From Reyranella sp. (GTDB taxonomy: Bacteria; Pseudomonadota; Alphaproteobacteria; Reyranellales; Reyranellaceae): 8,516 bases of DNA. A program made the translations under genes and the position numbers. Below, in pieces: positions 5,712 to 8,516 of the stretch (positions within the stretch are counted from its first letter, which is position 1; the number at the start of each line of letters is the position of its first letter). The notes under the pieces are model-generated. The model saw only the letters and a program-made list of their open reading frames with translations, ran no database searches and was not told the origin of the DNA. The stretch spans positions 1 through 8,516 of the forward strand of contig JAUXRT010000391.1 of NCBI GenBank assembly GCA_030681635.1, read 5' to 3'.

Positions 5712-6695
5712 ATGAGGCGGCGCAACCTTGTCATCATGCTCGGCGGCGCCGCGACGGCGTGGCCGGTCGCGGCGCACGCGCAGCAGCCGAAAAAGCTTCC
5801 GCGGCTCTGTTTCCTGACGTTCGATCCGGGAACATTGCAATCGACAAGATTTGGCGCGTTCTTCGAGGGATTGCGCGATCTGGGATATGTCCAGGGGCAA
5901 TCGATCCTCATCGACTATCTGACCGCCGATGGTCAGGCCGAACGCTATTCGACCCTTGCTGCTGAATGCGTGCGCCTTGGCGCGGACGTCATCGTTACAT
6001 CGACGACTCCTGCCACGCTGATCGCGAAGAGCGCGACGCAGACCATACCGATCGTCATGGTCGGCCTTGGCGATCCCGTGGGGACCGGCCTGGTCGACAG
6101 CCTTGCCCGTCCCGGCGGAAACGTCACCGGGCTGTCCCTGATGTTTCCCTCTCTCGCCGTCAAGCGGCTGGAGCTGTTGCGGGAGTTCGTGCCGCAAATC
6201 TCGCGCGTGCTCGTGCTTACGCACTTGTCCGACCCGGTTGCGGCATCTTCGGTGAAGGCCCTTGAAGAGGCGGCTCCCGCGCTCGGCATAAAGCTGCAGA
6301 TCCAGGATATTCGAACACCCGACGACCTTCCCGCCGCGTTCGAAGCGGGAGTGAAAGAACGCGCCGAAGGCGTGATCAACACCGGCGAGAGCATATTCGC
6401 GGTCAACCGCACCCGTCTGGCGGAGCTGGCGGCGCGCCACAGGCTGCCGGGTGTGTACCATCTGAGAGTCATCGCCGAGGCCGGTGGCCTGATGAGCTAT
6501 CAACCGGTCTCGGCCGTGCAGCACCGCCGTGCCGCCACCTATGTCGACAAGCTCCTCAGGGGCGCCAAGCCGGCTGACCTGCCGATCGAGCAGCCGACGC
6601 AGTTCGAGTTCATCGTCAACCTGAAGTCCGCGAAGGCGCTCGGCCTCATCGTGCCGCCGGCCTTGCTCGCGCGCGCCGACGAGGTCATCGAATAA
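5712..6695 (+). CDS. ABC-type substrate-binding protein (PF04392 type), solitary
   Basis: This 327-residue periplasmic binding protein has the widespread alphaproteobacterial N-terminus MRRRNLVIMLGGAATAWPVA, ending AHA-QQ with predicted cleavage after residue 23. The arginine run and the LGGAA hydrophobic core suggest Tat export. The mature part follows the ABC_sub_bind (PF04392) pattern: the opening strand RLCFLTFDPG, the segment FFEGLRDLGYVQGQSI, IPIVMVGLGDPVGTGLV in the middle, and the C-terminal LKSAKALGLIVPPALLARADEVI. Members are periplasmic binding proteins related to the sugar-binding fold; many are found without permease or ATPase genes, as here, and their ligands are mostly unknown. 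ATG 5712 is chosen because GAGGGA overlaps the preceding stop codon (TGA 5701-5703). This implies coupled translation with the serine hydrolase. Family is confident, ligand unknown. Confidence 0.92.
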   Translation: MRRRNLVIMLGGAATAWPVAAHAQQPKKLPRLCFLTFDPGTLQSTRFGAFFEGLRDLGYVQGQSILIDYLTADGQAERYSTLAAECVRLGADVIVTSTTPATLIAKSATQTIPIVMVGLGDPVGTGLVDSLARPGGNVTGLSLMFPSLAVKRLELLREFVPQISRVLVLTHLSDPVAASSVKALEEAAPALGIKLQIQDIRTPDDLPAAFEAGVKERAEGVINTGESIFAVNRTRLAELAARHRLPGVYHLRVIAEAGGLMSYQPVSAVQHRRAATYVDKLLRGAKPADLPIEQPTQFEFIVNLKSAKALGLIVPPALLARADEVIE

Positions 6696-6776
6696 CCGAA
6701 TCATCGCCATCTTCGGGCAGCGGACGCCCCTGGAAGAGAGTAGAGCTACATCCATCGGGGTTTGGCGTGAGGTCTG

Positions 6777-7544
6777 ATGATCGGCAGCTCTTACCTGTAT
6801 ATCTCCGTCGTCGCCTTTATCGCGATGTTCGGCAGCTCGCTGATCGGCATCTTCATTGCGCGGGCCCTGCCGGAGCATCACCTGAGCGAAGGGTCGGCCA
6901 CGGCGGTCAAGCTGTCGGCCGGTATTGTGGTGTCGCTGACGTCCCTGGTCCTTGCCCTGATGTTGTCGTCGGCGAACAGTTCCTTCTCGGCCAATACCGG
7001 CATCGTGAAGAAGCTCAGTTCCGACCTCATCAACCTCGATCATCTGTTGCGGATCTACGGGCCGGAGGCGAATGGGGCGCGGGCGGCGCTGCGTGCCTAC
7101 GCAGCCAAGAAAAACGAGGAATTGTTCCCCGCGTCGGCGCCCTCGACCGCCAATCGCGAGACCGCCGATCTGCTGGATGGTCTTCTCGAGGCCACCCTGG
7201 CGCTGTCGCCCGCCGACCGGCGGCATCCCGCGCTGCACGCGCAGGCTCTGGCCATCACCGCCAACATCTACGCCGAACGATGGCTGCTCTGGGAGAATCC
7301 CGGCACCACGGTTCCCGTGGAATTCCTCTTCGTGCTGATCTTCTGGCTCTCCCTCATCTTCGTCAGCTTCGGATTGTTCGCGCCCGTCAATGCCACGGTG
7401 ATCACGAGCTTTTTCATCTCCGCGCTCGCGGTGATGGGCGCCGTTCTCATGCTCCTCGAGCTGGGCGATCCCATGCACCACGGCCTGCTCCACGTCTCGA
7501 GCGAGCCCATGCGCCGCGCCCTGCTCGAGATCGGCCGTCCCTAG
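6777..7544 (+). CDS. DUF4239 (bestrophin-like) integral membrane protein
   Basis: This 255-residue inner-membrane protein has four predicted membrane segments: residues 7-28, 46-65, 179-201 and 205-227. About 110 soluble, helical residues lie between the second and third. The two-plus-two layout and the ending GDPMHHGLLHVSSEPMRRAL, just after the last helix, fit the DUF4239 family, whose members often end in L-E-(D/L)...P..G...(I/V)S..P...AL. That family has been linked by structure prediction to bestrophin-like channels, but no biochemical role is established. Start ATG 6777 follows a short TGAGG (6768-6772). The gene begins 81 bases after the binding protein gene, so it could share its transcript, but no functional link is evident. 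Membrane topology is confident, family fairly so. Confidence 0.8.
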   Translation: MIGSSYLYISVVAFIAMFGSSLIGIFIARALPEHHLSEGSATAVKLSAGIVVSLTSLVLALMLSSANSSFSANTGIVKKLSSDLINLDHLLRIYGPEANGARAALRAYAAKKNEELFPASAPSTANRETADLLDGLLEATLALSPADRRHPALHAQALAITANIYAERWLLWENPGTTVPVEFLFVLIFWLSLIFVSFGLFAPVNATVITSFFISALAVMGAVLMLLELGDPMHHGLLHVSSEPMRRALLEIGRP

Positions 7545-7556
7545 AAGGATTGCCTC

Positions 7557-7585
7557 TTGACTCCTATCCTATCCGTCCCTATATA
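7557..7585 (+). promoter_or_regulatory. Sigma70-type promoter for the HTH protein gene
   Basis: The -35 box TTGACT (7557-7562) and the -10 box TATATA (7580-7585) are separated by 17 bases. They match five and four of the six consensus positions. In this GC-rich window the AT-rich -10 stands out. Transcription would start near 7592 and give a leader of about 47 bases. The -35 box begins 13 bases after the DUF4239 stop codon. Confidence 0.6.
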
Positions 7586-7631
7586 TCCTTTCGAAGGGAG
7601 TTTCCGGCCTGAAAAGGCCAAGGGATAGGAG
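7561..7631. repeat. 9-bp inverted repeat linking promoter spacer and RBS
   Basis: CTCCTATCC (7561-7569) in the promoter spacer is the exact reverse complement of GGATAGGAG (7623-7631), which contains most of the ribosome binding site. The arms are 53 bases apart. If transcription starts near 7592 the left arm is not in the mRNA, so the pair would act, if at all, as DNA (a two-site operator), or in RNA reading through from upstream, where it could hide the ribosome site. Confidence 0.5.
7606..7619 (+). promoter_or_regulatory. GAAA-tetraloop hairpin in the 5' leader
   Basis: GGCCT (7606-7610) and AGGCC (7615-7619) form a perfect 5-bp stem closed by the stable GNRA-type loop GAAA. It ends three bases before the GGGATAGGAGG ribosome site (7622-7632), which it leaves free. 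A role in mRNA stability or ribosome access is inferred. Confidence 0.45.
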
Positions 7632-7638
7632 GAACTGG

Positions 7639-8502
7639 ATGTCATTTTACGATCAAAACCGTCCGTTCGGGGTGCGCGAAAACCCGCCGATAGAAGGGCT
7701 GAGCTGGACCGAGGCGGCCTATTACATGCGGATCCACGGCAAGAATTTTCACCCGCCGGCGCAGATGCACGGCATGAGCCTGGCCCAGATCGAGGCGAAG
7801 GCGCGCGAGGAGACGCGGGAGGCGCGCGAGGCCCAGGAAGCCAAGGAGAGCGCCGCGCGCATCGCCAATGCGCCCAAGGCGATCGAGCGGGCGCTGCTCG
7901 ACGGTCCTTCGGCGAAGCGGGCCCTGCCGGCCCAGCGCGGCTGGCGCTTGCGGATACGCTTCCTCAACCAGTTCCGCCGCTGCCGCACTTATCGCGAGGC
8001 GGCTGCCCGCATCGGTGTCGACGAAAGCACGGTGCGGCGCTGGCGGGCCAAATATGAAGGCTTCCGCAATCGCTGCGACGAGATCGTGGCGGAGCGCTAT
8101 CTGGAGAGCAGCCAGGAGCTAAAACTGCGCGCCGGCGAGCCGCGCACGCGGCCGGTTTTCTTCCGCGGCAAGCAGATCGGCGAGCATGTCGTGCACGACG
8201 ACCGCGCGCTGATGTTCCTGCTCAAGCTGGAGGACGGCCAGCGCGCCCGCGCCGAGGCGCGCGCGGAGCGCCGCGAGCAGCGCGCCCATGAGATCCGCCT
8301 GCGCGAGATGGACAATCAGAAAATGCCCGCTTCTGCCGCGCATGAGGCGTCCCCTGTTGAGGCCGAATCCGCCACACCGATCAAGGACTTGGACGCTGCT
8401 GCGGCGGACATCGCACCTCCACAGGTCGTGGAGGTTGAAGCGCAAGCGATGACCCCCACCCCCCCATCGGGGCACCAACCCCCCGAAGGGGGAGGAGAAT
8501 AA
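7639..8502 (+). CDS. Terminase-small-subunit-like HTH protein
   Basis: This 287-residue DNA-binding-type protein is cytoplasmic. The N-terminal 45 residues are unfamiliar; residues 47-78 are a charged helix with coiled-coil character (AKAREETREAREAQEAKES). Residues 105-142 hold a homeodomain-like HTH: TYREAAARIGVDESTVRRW, with VDESTVRRW as recognition helix. After it come RPVFFRGKQIGEHVVHDDRA and LMFLLKLEDG (residues 171-200). The order HTH, then (R/P)V.(F/Y)RG..(I/V)G, then DDR.LMFLLK is seen in phage terminase small subunits and their chromosomal relatives, so the protein could come from a phage-like element, but no terminase large subunit, portal or capsid gene is in view. Residues 200-225 are Arg/Glu-rich, and the tail after 230 is Ala/Pro/Glu-rich and probably disordered. 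Start ATG 7639 follows GGATAGGAGG by six bases. It has its own promoter. Whether it packages DNA or regulates genes cannot be told from sequence. Confidence 0.75.
   Translation: MSFYDQNRPFGVRENPPIEGLSWTEAAYYMRIHGKNFHPPAQMHGMSLAQIEAKAREETREAREAQEAKESAARIANAPKAIERALLDGPSAKRALPAQRGWRLRIRFLNQFRRCRTYREAAARIGVDESTVRRWRAKYEGFRNRCDEIVAERYLESSQELKLRAGEPRTRPVFFRGKQIGEHVVHDDRALMFLLKLEDGQRARAEARAERREQRAHEIRLREMDNQKMPASAAHEASPVEAESATPIKDLDAAAADIAPPQVVEVEAQAMTPTPPSGHQPPEGGGE
8415..8492. repeat. Three hairpins in the 3' end of the HTH gene
   Basis: There are three perfect inverted repeats in 78 bases: 8415-8422 with 8428-8435 (8-bp stem, 5-base loop), 8461-8464 with 8469-8472 (CCCC/GGGG, loop CATC), and 8479-8483 with 8488-8492 (CCCCC/GGGGG, loop CGAA). 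The last two form a C-run/G-run block resembling intergenic palindromic repeats of GC-rich proteobacteria, here read as the protein's last residues (TPTPPSGHQPPEGGGE). The run of eight A after 8500 is on the wrong strand for a + strand terminator. Confidence 0.55.
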
Positions 8503-8516
8503 AAAAAACCCAACCA

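Noticed and set aside
5688..7493. Open frame of 601 codons on the - strand across the binding protein and DUF4239 genes
   Set aside because: It lies antisense to two well-supported genes and the gap between them. Its product is rich in Arg, Gln, Gly, His and Asp with no recognisable domain, as expected from a GC-rich codon pattern read backwards.
8479..8508. CCCCC/GGGGG hairpin plus A-run as an intrinsic terminator
   Set aside because: On the + strand the stem is followed by A, not T. On the - strand the T-run comes before the stem rather than after it.

Overview
This 8.5-kb, high-GC window carries ten protein genes, nine on the + strand and one on the - strand. No rRNA, tRNA, CRISPR array or insertion sequence was seen. 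The gene set suggests a soil- or water-type alphaproteobacterium of the Rhizobiales/Rhodospirillales kind. The evidence is a solitary PF04392-type binding protein with an MRRR...LGGAA.AWP...AQQ signal peptide, a Tat-exported beta carbonic anhydrase, a DUF4239 membrane protein, and a terminase-small-subunit-like HTH protein. The genus cannot be fixed from the sequence alone.

Layout. 22-864: luciferase-like (LLM) flavin/F420 oxidoreductase. 1028-1219: a 63-residue peptide whose leader fits the lasso-peptide leader consensus YxxPxLxxxGxxxxxTx. Its last codons and stop sit in a 15-bp tandem array (1208-1264). 1258-1608 (-): TfoX/Sxy N-terminal-domain protein, convergent with the peptide gene and divergent from the next gene. 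1691-3172: 14-TM DHA2-type MFS drug exporter, probably starting at TTG. 3260-3976: Tat-exported beta carbonic anhydrase. 4017-4367: small lipoprotein of unknown function. 4465-5703 and 5712-6695: exported SxxK serine hydrolase and solitary ABC-type binding protein, separated by 8 bases. 6777-7544: DUF4239 (bestrophin-like) membrane protein. 7639-8502: terminase-small-subunit-like HTH protein with its own sigma70-type promoter, structured 5' leader and hairpin-rich 3' end.

How the genes fit together. Most are single-gene units of ordinary chromosomal character. Two pairs look functionally linked by spacing and location: carbonic anhydrase plus lipoprotein, and hydrolase plus binding protein. 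Both pairs act outside the cytoplasm. The most notable item is the lasso-type precursor, because no B (RRE/protease), C (cyclase) or transporter gene accompanies it within the window. It may be an orphan RiPP precursor served in trans, or a peptide that reuses the leader for something else. The second item of interest is the last gene and its control region: a 9-bp inverted repeat links the promoter spacer to the ribosome binding site, and a GAAA-tetraloop hairpin precedes the ribosome binding site.
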